A DNA stretch of 64,000 nucleotides from Leucobacter denitrificans (GTDB lineage: Bacteria; Actinomycetota; Actinomycetes; Actinomycetales; Microbacteriaceae): assembly GCF_014396385.1 (NCBI RefSeq), contig NZ_CP060716.1:1488001-1552000 (forward strand). The letters run 5' to 3'. The notes below the pieces were generated by a model. It had not been told where the DNA came from and did no database searches. It saw only the letters and a list, made by a program, of their open reading frames with translations. The translations under genes and the position numbers were made by a program. Shown here piece by piece: positions 8,247 through 18,244 of this stretch (position 1 is its first letter; each line of letters opens with the position of its first letter).

Positions 8247-10027
8247 GAGTCAACCCCTTCCTCGAGCGTTGAGAACAGGAACCGGTAGTGCTCGCTCGAC
8301 TTCAGCAGTTCGCTGTGCGTGCCAACCTCGACAACGCGGCCGTCTCGCAGCACGGCCACTCGATCCGCCATCGCGACCGTCGAGGGTCGATGCGCGACGA
8401 TGAGGGCGGTCGTGGTCGCGAGCACGCGCCTGAGCGCTTGCTCGACCATCGCCTCGGTATCGACGTCGAGCGCAGAGAGTGGATCGTCGAGCACCAAGAC
8501 ACTCGGGGCCGCCGCAACGACCCGCGCGAGTGCTAACCGCTGGCGCTGGCCGCCTGACAGGCTCAGCCCCTCTTCGCTAACTGGGGTGTCGACGCCTTCG
8601 GGTAGTTCGTACGCAAACCCCGCCTGCGCGACCTCGAGTGCCTCGCGCAGCACACGCTCGGCCTCGGGGCTCCCGGGTTCGAGATCCTCGCGACCGAGCA
8701 GCACGTTCTCGCGCACGCTCGCCGAGAAGAGGATCGGCTCCTCGAAGGCGATACCAATGTGTCTGCGCAGGTCTTCGAGTTTCAACTCGCGCACGTCGAC
8801 CCCATCGAGCTCTACCGCACCCCCGGTGACGTCGTAGAGCCGGGTCGGAAGCGTCGTGAGCGTCGTTTTTCCGCTGCCGGTCGCACCAACGAGCGCCATA
8901 GTTTCACCCGGCCTGAGCACCAGGTCGAGCCCGTCAACCAGATCTCGCTCCCCACTTCTCGCGTCTTGGAACCGGAAGCTCACATTGCGAAACGCGAGCT
9001 CACCACGAGAGTGGTCGGCGGTGCGGGGGCTGGGTGGATCCGCAATCTCAATCTCGGTATCGAACACCTCAAACACACGATCGACCGAGGTACGCGCGTC
9101 GATCATGAACGAGAAAAGAAACCCGAGCGAATTCATAGGCCAACGAAGCGCTGCGGCGAGCGCGAAGAACGCGAACAACTCGCCGACCGTGATGTGGTCG
9201 AGGCTGACGAGCACGATTCCGGTGAGTAGGCAGAGTCCGAGCGCCATCGCAGGCACCATGTCGTAGGCGAACCACATGACGCCGACCTCGCGGGCCTTGC
9301 GCATCTCGGTGCCACGCAGCGACTCGGCCTTCAGGCGAAACTGGCCGAGCGCGTGGCCTCCGCGACCAAAGGCTTTGAGCACGCGGATCCCGTGCACGCT
9401 CTCCTCGACCGACGTTGCGAGGTCGCCCGCCTGGTCTTGGCTCGTGCGCGAGAGTGTGCCGTACTTCTGCTCGAAGCGGTACCCAACGATCCAGATAGGA
9501 AGCGAGCAGAGGAAAAACACAACCCCAAGCGCCCAGTGCCAGCGGAACAGCAACGCAATGCCCGCGAGCATGGTGAGCAAGTTCACAAACAGCATGATCG
9601 CGCCGAAGGTGAGCCAGCGCCTGATGCGGCCAATGTCTTGCATCATGCGGCTGAGCAGCTGACCCGACTGCCAACGATCATGGAACGACACCGATAGGCG
9701 CTGCAACCGCTCGTAGAACGACTGGCGAATCTCGAACTCGACCTCGGTCATCGGGCGCAGCACTAATGTGCGTCGCAGAAAAATGAACGCGGCCTCAGCA
9801 ATGCCGAGAGCGAGCACACCCAGGGTTGCCCACACGAGCGCTTGCCGGTTGCCCGACGTTAATGGCCCATCGACGACCCACTGCAGCAGGAGCGGTATGG
9901 CGAGGCTCGCGGCGGTCGCAAGCATCGCTGCACACAATCCGGCGATGACTCGTGGCATGGCAGGTTTGACGAACGGCCAAAGTCTGGCGAGCGATCGGGG
10001 AAGCGATTGCGAGGATGATGTGGTCAT
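8243..10027 (-). CDS. ABC exporter half-transporter, subunit with degenerate Walker B
   Basis: 594 aa, with the same TMD-NBD order as its partner. Walker A is GATGSGKTT, the signature is intact ([15 protein letters not shown]), and the H-loop is LIVAHRPST. Walker B reads [13 protein letters not shown], so the catalytic Glu is replaced by Asp. Combined with the altered signature of the partner, this creates one degenerate and one consensus ATP site, the hallmark of heterodimeric exporters. It is first in the operon, 78 bases behind menA. Confidence 0.92.
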   Translation of the reverse strand: MTTSSSQSLPRSLARLWPFVKPAMPRVIAGLCAAMLATAASLAIPLLLQWVVDGPLTSGNRQALVWATLGVLALGIAEAAFIFLRRTLVLRPMTEVEFEIRQSFYERLQRLSVSFHDRWQSGQLLSRMMQDIGRIRRWLTFGAIMLFVNLLTMLAGIALLFRWHWALGVVFFLCSLPIWIVGYRFEQKYGTLSRTSQDQAGDLATSVEESVHGIRVLKAFGRGGHALGQFRLKAESLRGTEMRKAREVGVMWFAYDMVPAMALGLCLLTGIVLVSLDHITVGELFAFFALAAALRWPMNSLGFLFSFMIDARTSVDRVFEVFDTEIEIADPPSPRTADHSRGELAFRNVSFRFQDARSGERDLVDGLDLVLRPGETMALVGATGSGKTTLTTLPTRLYDVTGGAVELDGVDVRELKLEDLRRHIGIAFEEPILFSASVRENVLLGREDLEPGSPEAERVLREALEVAQAGFAYELPEGVDTPVSEEGLSLSGGQRQRLALARVVAAAPSVLVLDDPLSALDVDTEAMVEQALRRVLATTTALIVAHRPSTVAMADRVAVLRDGRVVEVGTHSELLKSSEHYRFLFSTLEEGVDS

Positions 10028-10105
10028 GGTGCCCTAGGAAAAACGATACTGGTTTGGGCAGGCCAGCACGAGGGCCGTAACTGGCTGGTGAAGCGAACTG
10101 CGCGG

Positions 10106-11059
10106 TCAGAACGCGAACGCGCAACCGAGCAGCACACCGTAAGCGAGGGCGGAGATGCTCGTGAGCTGCAGCACGATGATGAGTTCTCGCGCGGTCTTGG
10201 CAGTAAGCGTGATGATCATTGCTGGGAGTGCCGCCACCAGCACGAACCACACGAGCACCATTCCGGGCTGCACAGCTGAGTACAGCAGTGGCACACCAAA
10301 CGGCAGCAGCACACAGAGCACAAAGAGAATGCGTGAGGGCAGGTCCCCTATCCGCACCGCGAGCGTGCGTTTACCCGCGAGCCTGTCGGTGGGAATGTCG
10401 CGGATGTTGTTCACGACGAGCACGGCGACTGCGAAGAAGCCGACGCCGGCTCCCGCGATCCACATCTCTTGGTTCTGCACATCGGTCTGCAGATACACCG
10501 TGCCTACCGTTGCCACCAGGCCGAAGAAGACGAACACGACGACCTCGCCGAGCCCCGCGTAGCCGTACGGCCGCTTGCCGCCCGTGTAGAACCAGGCGGC
10601 GACGATCGCTACCGCCCCGAGCGCGAGGAACCACCAGCGACCGCTGAGCACAACAGCGACAAGGCCAGCCGCTGCGGCGAGCGCGAAGAATATGAGTGCG
10701 AGCGTGAGCACGCGTTTCGGGTTTACGAGCCCTGAGCCTGTGAGACGCGCTGGGCCGACGCGGAACTCGTCAGTGCCACGAATGCCGTCGGAGTAGTCGT
10801 TCGCGTAGTTCACGCCGATCTGTAAGAAGAGTGCGACGGCGAGTGCGAGCAGTGTGAGCGTGAGCGAAAAGCCCTGAAGCATGTGCGCGATTCCCGCGCC
10901 CACTGCGATCGGTGCAACGGCGAGGGGAAGTGTGCGGAGCCTCGCACCACTGATCCAGTCGCGAACGGTGACGTTGCCGCGCTCGCCCGCTGCGATGAGT
11001 TGCTCTGCCGCGGCCCTGCGTGCGGGGTTGCCAGATCGCTTCGGGTGCTTGTTGCTCAC
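10106..11059 (-). CDS. menA: 1,4-dihydroxy-2-naphthoate polyprenyltransferase
   Basis: 317 aa from the GTG at 11059, which overlaps the menE stop (GTGA). UbiA-type membrane prenyltransferase with about eight or nine hydrophobic segments; the first Asp-rich motif is NYANDYSDGIRGTD and the second NNIRDIPTDRLAGKRT, both of which bind Mg-diphosphate. It attaches the polyprenyl tail to DHNA, giving demethylmenaquinone. The neighbours menE and menB fix the assignment to menaquinone rather than ubiquinone. Confidence 0.95.
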   Translation of the reverse strand: MSNKHPKRSGNPARRAAAEQLIAAGERGNVTVRDWISGARLRTLPLAVAPIAVGAGIAHMLQGFSLTLTLLALAVALFLQIGVNYANDYSDGIRGTDEFRVGPARLTGSGLVNPKRVLTLALIFFALAAAAGLVAVVLSGRWWFLALGAVAIVAAWFYTGGKRPYGYAGLGEVVVFVFFGLVATVGTVYLQTDVQNQEMWIAGAGVGFFAVAVLVVNNIRDIPTDRLAGKRTLAVRIGDLPSRILFVLCVLLPFGVPLLYSAVQPGMVLVWFVLVAALPAMIITLTAKTARELIIVLQLTSISALAYGVLLGCAFAF

Positions 11060-12297
11060 TCGTGTACTCCTTCGGCCGCAGTCAGGTCTGTTGCCTGAGG
11101 CACGCGAAGACGCGCGAAGCTCTGGCGCAGCGTGCCGATCCACGCCTCGATAGCCTGCAAATCGGGCTTGCCACCGACAAGCCTCGGTAGGGTCTCGGTT
11201 TCGGTCGCCCACTCGGGTGCCGCGGCCGCACCAAGACGGGTGCGGATCGCCTCACGCACCTCATCGAACGGCACCGCGCCCGGTTCGGTTTCAACAACGA
11301 GGCTTGGGCGCTCACCCCACTCTGGGTGCGTGGTGGCGAGTGCGACCGTACTTCCCCATCCTGGCAGTTCGCGGGCGACGCGTTCGATCTCATCGAGCGA
11401 GACGTTCACACCGCCCGAGATGAGCACCCGGTCGAGTCGGCCGGTCACCGTGAGCATGCCGCCGAGAAGCTCGCCCGAGTCACCAGTGCGGTACCAACGT
11501 ACGTCTTCGCCGTTGCGATCTTTGTCAGTGACAAACCGGTCATTCGTGAGGGCTTCATCGCCCACGTACCCGAGGGCGAGCGTGCTGCCTGCGAGTTGCA
11601 CTTCGCCGTCGCGAATCCTCACGCGGGTGTCGCCGATCTCGACGCCGTCGTAGACGCAGCCGCCCGCGGTCTCTGTCATTCCGTAGCTGCGGCGAAGTTT
11701 CACGCCGAGTAGGTGCGCGCGCCTGCGTTGCTCGAGCGACACCGCCTGGCCGCCGACAAGCACCGCGTCGAACTGGCGCAGCGTATCTGCCGCATCTTCG
11801 TCTTGCTCGGCGAGGTCGAGCAGCCTCGTGAGCTGCACAGGAACGACTGAAATGTAGCGTCGCTCGTGGGTCATAGTGTCTGCGAGATCGAGCAGAGTGC
11901 GCGCATCCGCGCCCTGCGGTGCAAACACGGGCTCGATGCGCGTCGAGGCACTTCTCACGAGCATCTGAAGCCCCGAGATGAGGTTTGGCGGGAGAGTGAC
12001 AAGCCACTGCCCCGCACCGCCAAGCTCTTCGCGCGTTGCGGCGGCGCTCGTTTTCAAGGCCTCAGCAGAAAGCGCGACAGCCTTGGGAATTCCACTCGAC
12101 CCCGAAGTGCGCACCACGACCGCGGTGCCCTCTGGAAGTCTTTGCGCTTTGAGTGCCTCAATCTCTGGGTCACGCGGGTCGATGCCCGAGGCAAGCGGCA
12201 AAATTGGGGCACCCCCGGCGAGCGCATCGTCGAGGGCTGCGATGAGCCAGGCGCGATCGTCAACGGGAACCACACGAAGAGCGAGCGGATCAGTCAC
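11056..12297 (-). CDS. menE: o-succinylbenzoate-CoA ligase
   Basis: 413 aa if started at the GTG at 12297; another GTG at 12321 gives 421 aa, and neither has an ideal ribosome-binding site. Adenylate-forming (ANL) enzyme: P-loop TSGSSGIPKAVALS, motif SYGMTETAGGCVYDG, the Asp motif YRTGDSGELL and the hinge region GRLDRVLISGGVNVS are all visible. It activates o-succinylbenzoate with ATP and CoA to OSB-CoA, the substrate of MenB encoded just upstream. The overlap with menA shows tight coupling. Confidence 0.94.
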   Translation of the reverse strand: MTDPLALRVVPVDDRAWLIAALDDALAGGAPILPLASGIDPRDPEIEALKAQRLPEGTAVVVRTSGSSGIPKAVALSAEALKTSAAATREELGGAGQWLVTLPPNLISGLQMLVRSASTRIEPVFAPQGADARTLLDLADTMTHERRYISVVPVQLTRLLDLAEQDEDAADTLRQFDAVLVGGQAVSLEQRRRAHLLGVKLRRSYGMTETAGGCVYDGVEIGDTRVRIRDGEVQLAGSTLALGYVGDEALTNDRFVTDKDRNGEDVRWYRTGDSGELLGGMLTVTGRLDRVLISGGVNVSLDEIERVARELPGWGSTVALATTHPEWGERPSLVVETEPGAVPFDEVREAIRTRLGAAAAPEWATETETLPRLVGGKPDLQAIEAWIGTLRQSFARLRVPQATDLTAAEGVHE

Positions 12298-12332
12298 CCC
12301 TCTAGGGTACAACTCCCCCACTGGGTGGGGGC

Positions 12333-13265
<933 letters not shown>

Positions 13266-13292
13266 GCCCCTAGCTTACGCAGTGCGCCGGTG

Positions 13293-13658
13293 TCACAGCT
13301 CTGCGCTCGGCACGGGCGGCTCCGACTGTTTCTTCTTCGGCCGTTTCGGCTTCGGAGCCGGGAGTACAGAAGCGGTTAGCCCGATGAGCTCAGTGAGCCA
13401 ATCCCGATCTTCCCACCGGTCCCCGCTCACCCTGAAGTACAGCTTGGACCCGGGATAGGCTGGCGCCTCGTCGGGCTCGCCGATGAACGCACGCCCCTCC
13501 TGAGTCGGCTTCACGAACAGTTCGTCGTCGCACACAAACGCAACCGGCTTCTCGTCGCAGTACAGGCAGTACTCACCAAACATTTTGCGCGTGCGAATGT
13601 TCGGCAGCGCCGTCAGCTGGTCGGTGAGAAACTCCATCGTTTCTACTCGGGTACTCAT
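13293..13658 (-). CDS. TfoX N-terminal domain protein
   Basis: 121 aa from the ATG at 13658. The pattern TRKMFGEYCLYCDEKPVAFVCDDELFVKPT followed by AYPGSKLYFRVS matches the TfoX/Sxy N-terminal domain, found alone in many small bacterial proteins of uncertain role; in gamma-proteobacteria Sxy is a competence co-regulator. The C-terminus is a basic Pro/Lys tail (PKPKRPKKKQ). It precedes menB by 27 bases and is divergent from menC, so it probably leads the menB-menE-menA operon. Confidence 0.8.
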   Translation of the reverse strand: MSTRVETMEFLTDQLTALPNIRTRKMFGEYCLYCDEKPVAFVCDDELFVKPTQEGRAFIGEPDEAPAYPGSKLYFRVSGDRWEDRDWLTELIGLTASVLPAPKPKRPKKKQSEPPVPSAEL

Positions 13659-13726
13659 GCCGAAAGCATAAGCTCCACCGGAGACATTCGGGTGCGCGAG
13701 CAGCCGCCGAGTGGGAGGATCGAACC

Positions 13727-14584
13727 ATGACGACACCGACGCTGCAAGATTTACTCGATGCCGCACACGTGGTTGCGATTCCGACGCGCACGAGGTTTCG
13801 CGGCATTTCGGTGCGCGAGGCGGTCATCTTTGAGGGGTCGAGCGGCGCGAGCGAGTTCTCGCCGTTCACCGAGTACGACGATGCAGAGGCCTCGCGCTGG
13901 CTCCAGGCCGCAATCGAGTTCGGGTGGGGTGAGTTGCCCGAGTTGAACAACGATGTCATCGCAGTGAATGCCACCGTGCCGGCTGTCGCTGCCGACGAGG
14001 TCGCGGGCGTGCTCGCCAGGTTCCCCGGGTGCACGACAGCCAAGGTAAAGGTCGCAGAGCGCGGGCAGGCCCTCGCCGACGATGTGGATCGCGTGCGCGC
14101 TGTGCGCGAGGAGCTCGGCCCTGAAGGGCTCATTCGCGTGGATGCGAACGGCAACTGGTCGGTTGACGAGACGCTTGAGGCGCTATCCGCGCTCTCTGAG
14201 TTTGGGCTCGATTACGCAGAGCAGCCGTGCGCGACGATCGATGAGCTTGCTGAGGTTCGCGCGCAACTCGGCGGCAGGGTGCGCATCGCCGCCGACGAGA
14301 GCGTACGCAAGGCAGAGGATCCACTCGCCGTCGCGCGAGCGGGCGCAGCCGATCTCCTCATCGTGAAGGCGCAGCCGCTTGGAGGTATCACGTCGGCGCT
14401 GCGCATCATCGAAGAAGCGGAGTTGCCAGTCGTGGTGTCGAGCGCACTCGACACGTCGGTCGGAATCTCGATGGGCCTCCACCTCGCCGCGGCGCTGCCC
14501 GACGGTGCGCTCGCGGGTGCGTGTGGGCTCGGCACCGTCGCACTGCTCGAGGGGGACATCGCGGTGGATCCGCTGCTCCCCTGA
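13727..14584 (+). CDS. menC: o-succinylbenzoate synthase, C-terminus lost to a frameshift
   Basis: 285 aa to the first stop. Enolase-superfamily enzyme: the catalytic lysine lies in TTAKVKVAERG, metal ligands in IRVDANGNWS, YAEQPCATI and IAADESVR, and the second catalytic lysine in LLIVKAQPLGG. It dehydrates SHCHC to o-succinylbenzoate, the substrate of MenE. The reading frame closes at VDPLLP; one extra C in the run at 14578-14581 would extend it through the tail described at 14582-14724. The enzyme core is complete, so it may still work. Confidence 0.92.
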   Translation: MTTPTLQDLLDAAHVVAIPTRTRFRGISVREAVIFEGSSGASEFSPFTEYDDAEASRWLQAAIEFGWGELPELNNDVIAVNATVPAVAADEVAGVLARFPGCTTAKVKVAERGQALADDVDRVRAVREELGPEGLIRVDANGNWSVDETLEALSALSEFGLDYAEQPCATIDELAEVRAQLGGRVRIAADESVRKAEDPLAVARAGAADLLIVKAQPLGGITSALRIIEEAELPVVVSSALDTSVGISMGLHLAAALPDGALAGACGLGTVALLEGDIAVDPLLP

Positions 14585-14724
14585 ACGGCGAGCTTTCGGT
14601 GCGCAGGCCCGCGCTCAACCTCGCTGCTCTCAGCCGCTATCGCGCCGACAACGAGCGTGAGACTTGGTGGCGCGAGCGGATCGAACGCTGCTTTGCCCAG
14701 CTTGCGCGCGAAACCGCCGAATGA
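14582..14724 (+). other. menC: Out-of-frame continuation of menC
   Basis: The +1 frame continues as LNGELSVRRPALNLAALSRY and ends RETWWRERIERCFAQLARETAE. This has the look of the C-terminal tail of Microbacteriaceae MenC proteins, which from memory end in an RR-x2-P...R-x2-WW-x2-R pattern. It has no ribosome-binding site or start of its own. The next gene begins 24 bases after its stop, which is normal operon spacing if the tail is part of menC. Confidence 0.75.
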
Positions 14725-14748
14725 CCAAGCCCGAGGAGGAACTCATCG

Positions 14749-15243
14749 ATGGCACCAGAATTCGACTACACCCTCGATTTCGACAAGATTGACTTTCGAA
14801 AGCAGCCTGGGCTGTATCGCAGCGGACGCGGGGAGCAGGGCGTGCTCATGGTCGAGCCGTATAAATCGGAGATACTTCCACACTGGCGGTTTGCCACGCC
14901 TGAGGTGGCTACGGCTTCGAGCGAGAAGATCCTAGCCATGTTTTATGAGTACCTCGAACAAGAAGACTTCGTTGGCGCCGATATGGCTCGCAAGCTTCTG
15001 CAGATGGGCTTCACCCGCGCAAGACGGTACGCCAATTACCCCGGAGGCAAGAAATACAAAGGTCCCGTTCCCGAGGACAAGAAGGGGCAGTGTGGATCCC
15101 ACGGCCGACCCGAGAATCCCCGTCAGAAAGAAGACCCGGTAAAGGCTGAGAGCGCACGCATTTTTCGCGAGAAGTGGCAAGAAGCTGCTGCCGATCCGCG
15201 CTACAAAGAACTTCGCGAGCGCCACCACGAACTCTATGGCTGA
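14749..15243 (+). CDS. DUF4385 family protein
   Basis: 164 aa, ATG preceded by GAGGAGG. FDYTLDFDKIDFRKQPGLYRSGRGEQGVLMVEPYKSEILPHWRF and FTRARRYANYPGGKKY are the conserved parts of DUF4385, a family of cytoplasmic proteins of unknown function found in bacteria and some eukaryotes. The middle is charged and low in hydrophobic residues. It follows menC closely on the same strand but has no evident link with menaquinone. Confidence 0.8.
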   Translation: MAPEFDYTLDFDKIDFRKQPGLYRSGRGEQGVLMVEPYKSEILPHWRFATPEVATASSEKILAMFYEYLEQEDFVGADMARKLLQMGFTRARRYANYPGGKKYKGPVPEDKKGQCGSHGRPENPRQKEDPVKAESARIFREKWQEAAADPRYKELRERHHELYG

Positions 15244-15259
15244 AGCTACTGATAACGGA

Positions 15260-15924
15260 CTAGGCGCGCAAGCTCATGATTTCTGTGACGGTCGACATGA
15301 TGTGAGTGTGTGGCGAACACTCGAGCTCCTCTGAAGGGTGCGCTCCGGAGAGCACCCCAACCACATGCGCAGCACCCGCTCTCGTACCCGCAAGGAGATC
15401 GTTGGGCGTGTCACCCGCAACAAGAACTTTGCGCACATCGTCGACTCCGGTCGCTTCCATGGTGTGAAAAATAAGATAAGGCGCCGGGCGAGAAGCGACG
15501 ACTTCGTCCGAAGAAACGAGCGCGTCGACGTGCGTTCCTACCTTCCACCCCGCCCCTCGAGCAACAATTCGGCGATGGGGCGCGAGTACCCGGTCTGGAG
15601 CGCAACCTTCACTCCTTCGTCGTGAAGCTGAGCGAACATCTCGGTCACTCCAGCGAACGGCGCGGGCGGGTCGTTCCGATACCGATCAACAAGCGCCTTC
15701 GTGAACTCTGCGTACACATCATTCGAATCCGCATCACTCTGGAGCGCGGCGAGCATCCCCTCAATAGCTTCATGCTTTGACGTGCCAGTCCATTTATCCA
15801 CAAGCTGACGAGGTACCTCGGCCCCTATCGCTCGCGAAACCGACTCACCCAAGACCTCATACACGGTATTGCCGTCATCGAATGTGGTGCCTGCCATATC
15901 GAGTGAAACCAGGCTGAAAGTCAT
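15260..15924 (-). pseudogene. Phosphonatase-like HAD hydrolase, interrupted by a 1-nt deletion
   Basis: The ATG at 15924, preceded by AAGGAG, opens a frame reading MTFSLVSLDMAGTTFDDGN (HAD motif I DMAGTTFDD, with the phosphonatase-type Ala-Gly) through YAEFTKALVDRY to ALQTGYSRPIAELLLEG and stops at 15538. Another frame then continues WKVGTHVDALVSSDEVV, RPAPYLIFHTME and VLVAGDTPNDLLAGTRAGA (motif III/IV) to 15260. Joined, they make a full protein of about 220 aa close to PhnX (phosphonoacetaldehyde hydrolase) and to the family linked with HpnW oxidases. The break is at the G4CG4 tract (15548-15556). Decay or sequencing error cannot be separated here. Confidence 0.85.
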
Positions 15925-15973
15925 GCGTATCTCCTTGTCGAGAGGCGTAGTTTGGGTCGGGCTCGTAGGTGGA

Positions 15974-16753
15974 TCATCGAGCATTCACGGCGGTGCTTCG
16001 CGACGCGCTCACCAGCGCAGCCGAATCTGCTCGAGAGTTGCGAATCCGTATGTTCGCGAGGTCAGATCGATACCGATCTTCCGAGTATTCGAGTACATGT
16101 CCCGCAGCCGAGGTGGTATTGCGGCGGACTCTGAGAATCGGGCTACCCGGTTCGACCTGGAGGAGCTCTGAATCGAGCGCGTTCGCCGGAACGGCATCGA
16201 CGAGGTGTGTGCCTTCGTCGAGTTCGGCACCGCGTTCGATCAAATACTCATAAATTGATCCGCTGTCAGTATCGAAGTTCATCAACGCCTGACCGACAGA
16301 ATCGTGAAACGTCGATCGCTCAATCATGGTGGGGCGGTCATCGATGAGACGCAAGCGGGTGAGATGAACAAGAAAGTCGCCTTCTGGGTACCCAAGAGGC
16401 AGTTCGGGCTCAGGGCTCTCACGTCGGCGTCGGGAGATCTCGATGGTCCGCTGCCCCGGAATGTGCCCCTGCGCAACCACCCACGATGAGAATGAGAAGA
16501 AGTCATCAATCGACTGCGCGAGCGGTTGCGCGTGAACAACAGGGCGTCGCCCGCGGCTCGTGTGGATGAGGCCTTCGTGACGCAACGTAGCGAGCGCCTG
16601 GCGAATCGTTCCACGCGAAACGTCGAATTGTTTGACCAGGGTCGACTCCGACGGAATCTCGCTGCCGACTGGAAACTCGCGCGATTCAATCGCGTGACGC
16701 AAGTGGTTCGCGATTGCAACATGCTTCGACTCGTCGGCGGCGCTCAGGTCCAT
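15974..16753 (-). CDS. GntR/UTRA-family transcriptional regulator of the phosphonate-type cluster
   Basis: 259 aa from the ATG at 16753 (a GTG at 16771 is also open). Winged helix at about 10-70 (SEIPSESTLVKQFDVSRGTIRQALATLRHEGLIHTSRGR), then a UTRA effector-binding domain with the usual LTRLRLIDDRPTMIERSTF and EYSEDRYRSD segments. UTRA regulators sense small ligands such as phosphonates or sugar phosphates and normally repress. It is divergent from the oxidase/ABC operon and upstream of the phosphonatase-like gene. A TATAGA hexamer (16762-16767 on the minus strand) ends 8 bases before the ATG, so the transcript may be leaderless. Confidence 0.88.
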   Translation of the reverse strand: MDLSAADESKHVAIANHLRHAIESREFPVGSEIPSESTLVKQFDVSRGTIRQALATLRHEGLIHTSRGRRPVVHAQPLAQSIDDFFSFSSWVVAQGHIPGQRTIEISRRRRESPEPELPLGYPEGDFLVHLTRLRLIDDRPTMIERSTFHDSVGQALMNFDTDSGSIYEYLIERGAELDEGTHLVDAVPANALDSELLQVEPGSPILRVRRNTTSAAGHVLEYSEDRYRSDLANIRIRNSRADSAALVSASRSTAVNAR

Positions 16754-16991
16754 ACGAAGAAGTCTATACACGTGGCCGCATGCCTAAGGGTAAACAACGG
16801 ATGAAGAATCATTTTAGGCGGGTAGGACCGAGCTGCCATTCCACCACACGCTTGGCAAAGCCGTGTCCGACGCTCCGTCTATTGTTGCCATGAACAGGAG
16901 TTTTTTCCTGAGATCACCCGATTGAGCAAACAATGGCTGACCAAGAAGAACGAGAGATGAAGTGTCAACGTCAATTGCGAAAACTCGCCAA

Positions 16992-17010
16992 CATGTCTAG
17001 TCAAGACGTG
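16992..17010. promoter_or_regulatory. Putative GntR operator palindrome
   Basis: CATGTCTAGTCAAGACGTG is a 19-bp palindrome with 12 of 18 paired positions matching; its core GTCTnGnCnAGAC (16995-17007) resembles GntR/UTRA operators that carry GTCTAGAC-like centres. It lies 14 bases before the oxidase start. A related half-site AGTCTATACA stands at 16761-16770, at the regulator's own start. Confidence 0.6.
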
Positions 17011-17023
17011 CTTACATTGCCTC

Positions 17024-18244
17024 GTGCTTGAACGAAACTTCGAACCTATATCCGCACCAAAAGCGCTCTCAGTGCATCAGTACGATCTTGTGATTATTGG
17101 AGCAGGGATTGTCGGTCTCTCTCACGCCTGGCACGCACTTCGTCTGGGACTACGCATCGCCATCGTGGAGCGTGATGATGCTGCCGTCGGCGCATCGGTG
17201 CGAAACTTCGGCCACATTGGAGTTTCGGCACATTCTGGCAAGGCACGTGAATACGCCGAGATTGCCCGGGCGGAGTGGCTCGCGATCGCTGCTGCGACCG
17301 GCATCACGGTCGGCGAAGTCGGTACAACCGTGATACTGCGCAATGAACTCGAGGCCGCGGTCACAGAGGAATTCGCGGCGACCAACGTTGTCGAAACACG
17401 GCACCTCGACTCCGTGCAAGCCGCAGATGTGCTTGGCACAGACGCAGCACACATTCACAGCGGTCTGCATCTCCCGTATGACCTCAAGCTCGATCCGCTC
17501 ACGGCGATACCCACTCTCGCACGCCATCTCGGTGATCAGGGCGTCGATTTCTACTACGCCACAAATGCAGGCCGACTCGAGCCTGGTTGTGTGTACACCA
17601 GCCGAGGAAAGCTCAACACCAAGTACATAGTCCTTGCAGTGAATCACGACATTGATCGATTCTTCCCAGAGATTGCGGACCTGCATTCTGTTGAGCGGTG
17701 CCGTCTTCGGATGCTCGAGATCGAACCGCCACGTGGTGTGCGCATCAACCCTGGGATCCTCACGGGACTCTCGCTTTTGCGATACGACGCGTTCCGAGAG
17801 CTCCCGTCACACGACGCGCTGAGGGCGCATTTTGCGCAGGAGCGCCCAGAATTGCTTGAACACGATCTCAACCACATGCTTACTCAGCGCCCTGACGGCA
17901 TCCTCATCGTCGGCGATACCCATCATCGCGAACGAACCGAGTCCCCTTTTGAGCTTGAGCGCAGCGACGATCTGCTACTCCGAGAAACTCAGCAACTTTT
18001 CGGTGTCGACCACCTCACCATCCGCCGTCGGTGGCGCGGCCTCTATGCCTCCTCTGCCTCGACCAACTTCGTCAGTGAAAATCCGCTCCCTGGAGTACGC
18101 GCAATCTCCGTAACGACGGGCATCGGCATGACGACCGCACTCGGATTTGCCCGCGCCTCTCTTGAGTCGCTCCTCAACGCATCCTCGACCCCACCCTCAG
18201 ACCCACTGCGATCTGCGCTGCTCACCTCGAAAGGTATCTCATGA
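17024..18244 (+). CDS. FAD-dependent oxidoreductase, phosphonate-associated (HpnW/TIGR03364 type)
   Basis: 406 aa from the GTG at 17024 (a second GTG at 17072 leaves only two residues before the FAD motif, and no ribosome-binding site settles it). The Rossmann motif is VIIGAGIVGLSHAW at about 25-38, followed by VGASVRNFGHIG, a signature of the DAO-like family that travels with aminoethylphosphonate genes. The C-terminal GIGMTTALGFA closes the FAD domain. Members oxidise amines; in this setting the likely reaction is oxidative deamination of an aminoalkylphosphonate to an aldehyde. The stop overlaps the next gene (ATGA). Confidence 0.82.
   Translation: MLERNFEPISAPKALSVHQYDLVIIGAGIVGLSHAWHALRLGLRIAIVERDDAAVGASVRNFGHIGVSAHSGKAREYAEIARAEWLAIAAATGITVGEVGTTVILRNELEAAVTEEFAATNVVETRHLDSVQAADVLGTDAAHIHSGLHLPYDLKLDPLTAIPTLARHLGDQGVDFYYATNAGRLEPGCVYTSRGKLNTKYIVLAVNHDIDRFFPEIADLHSVERCRLRMLEIEPPRGVRINPGILTGLSLLRYDAFRELPSHDALRAHFAQERPELLEHDLNHMLTQRPDGILIVGDTHHRERTESPFELERSDDLLLRETQQLFGVDHLTIRRRWRGLYASSASTNFVSENPLPGVRAISVTTGIGMTTALGFARASLESLLNASSTPPSDPLRSALLTSKGIS

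Noticed and set aside
14582..14724. Independent small gene after menC
   Set aside because: No ribosome-binding site or good start; the sequence is better explained as the shifted tail of menC.
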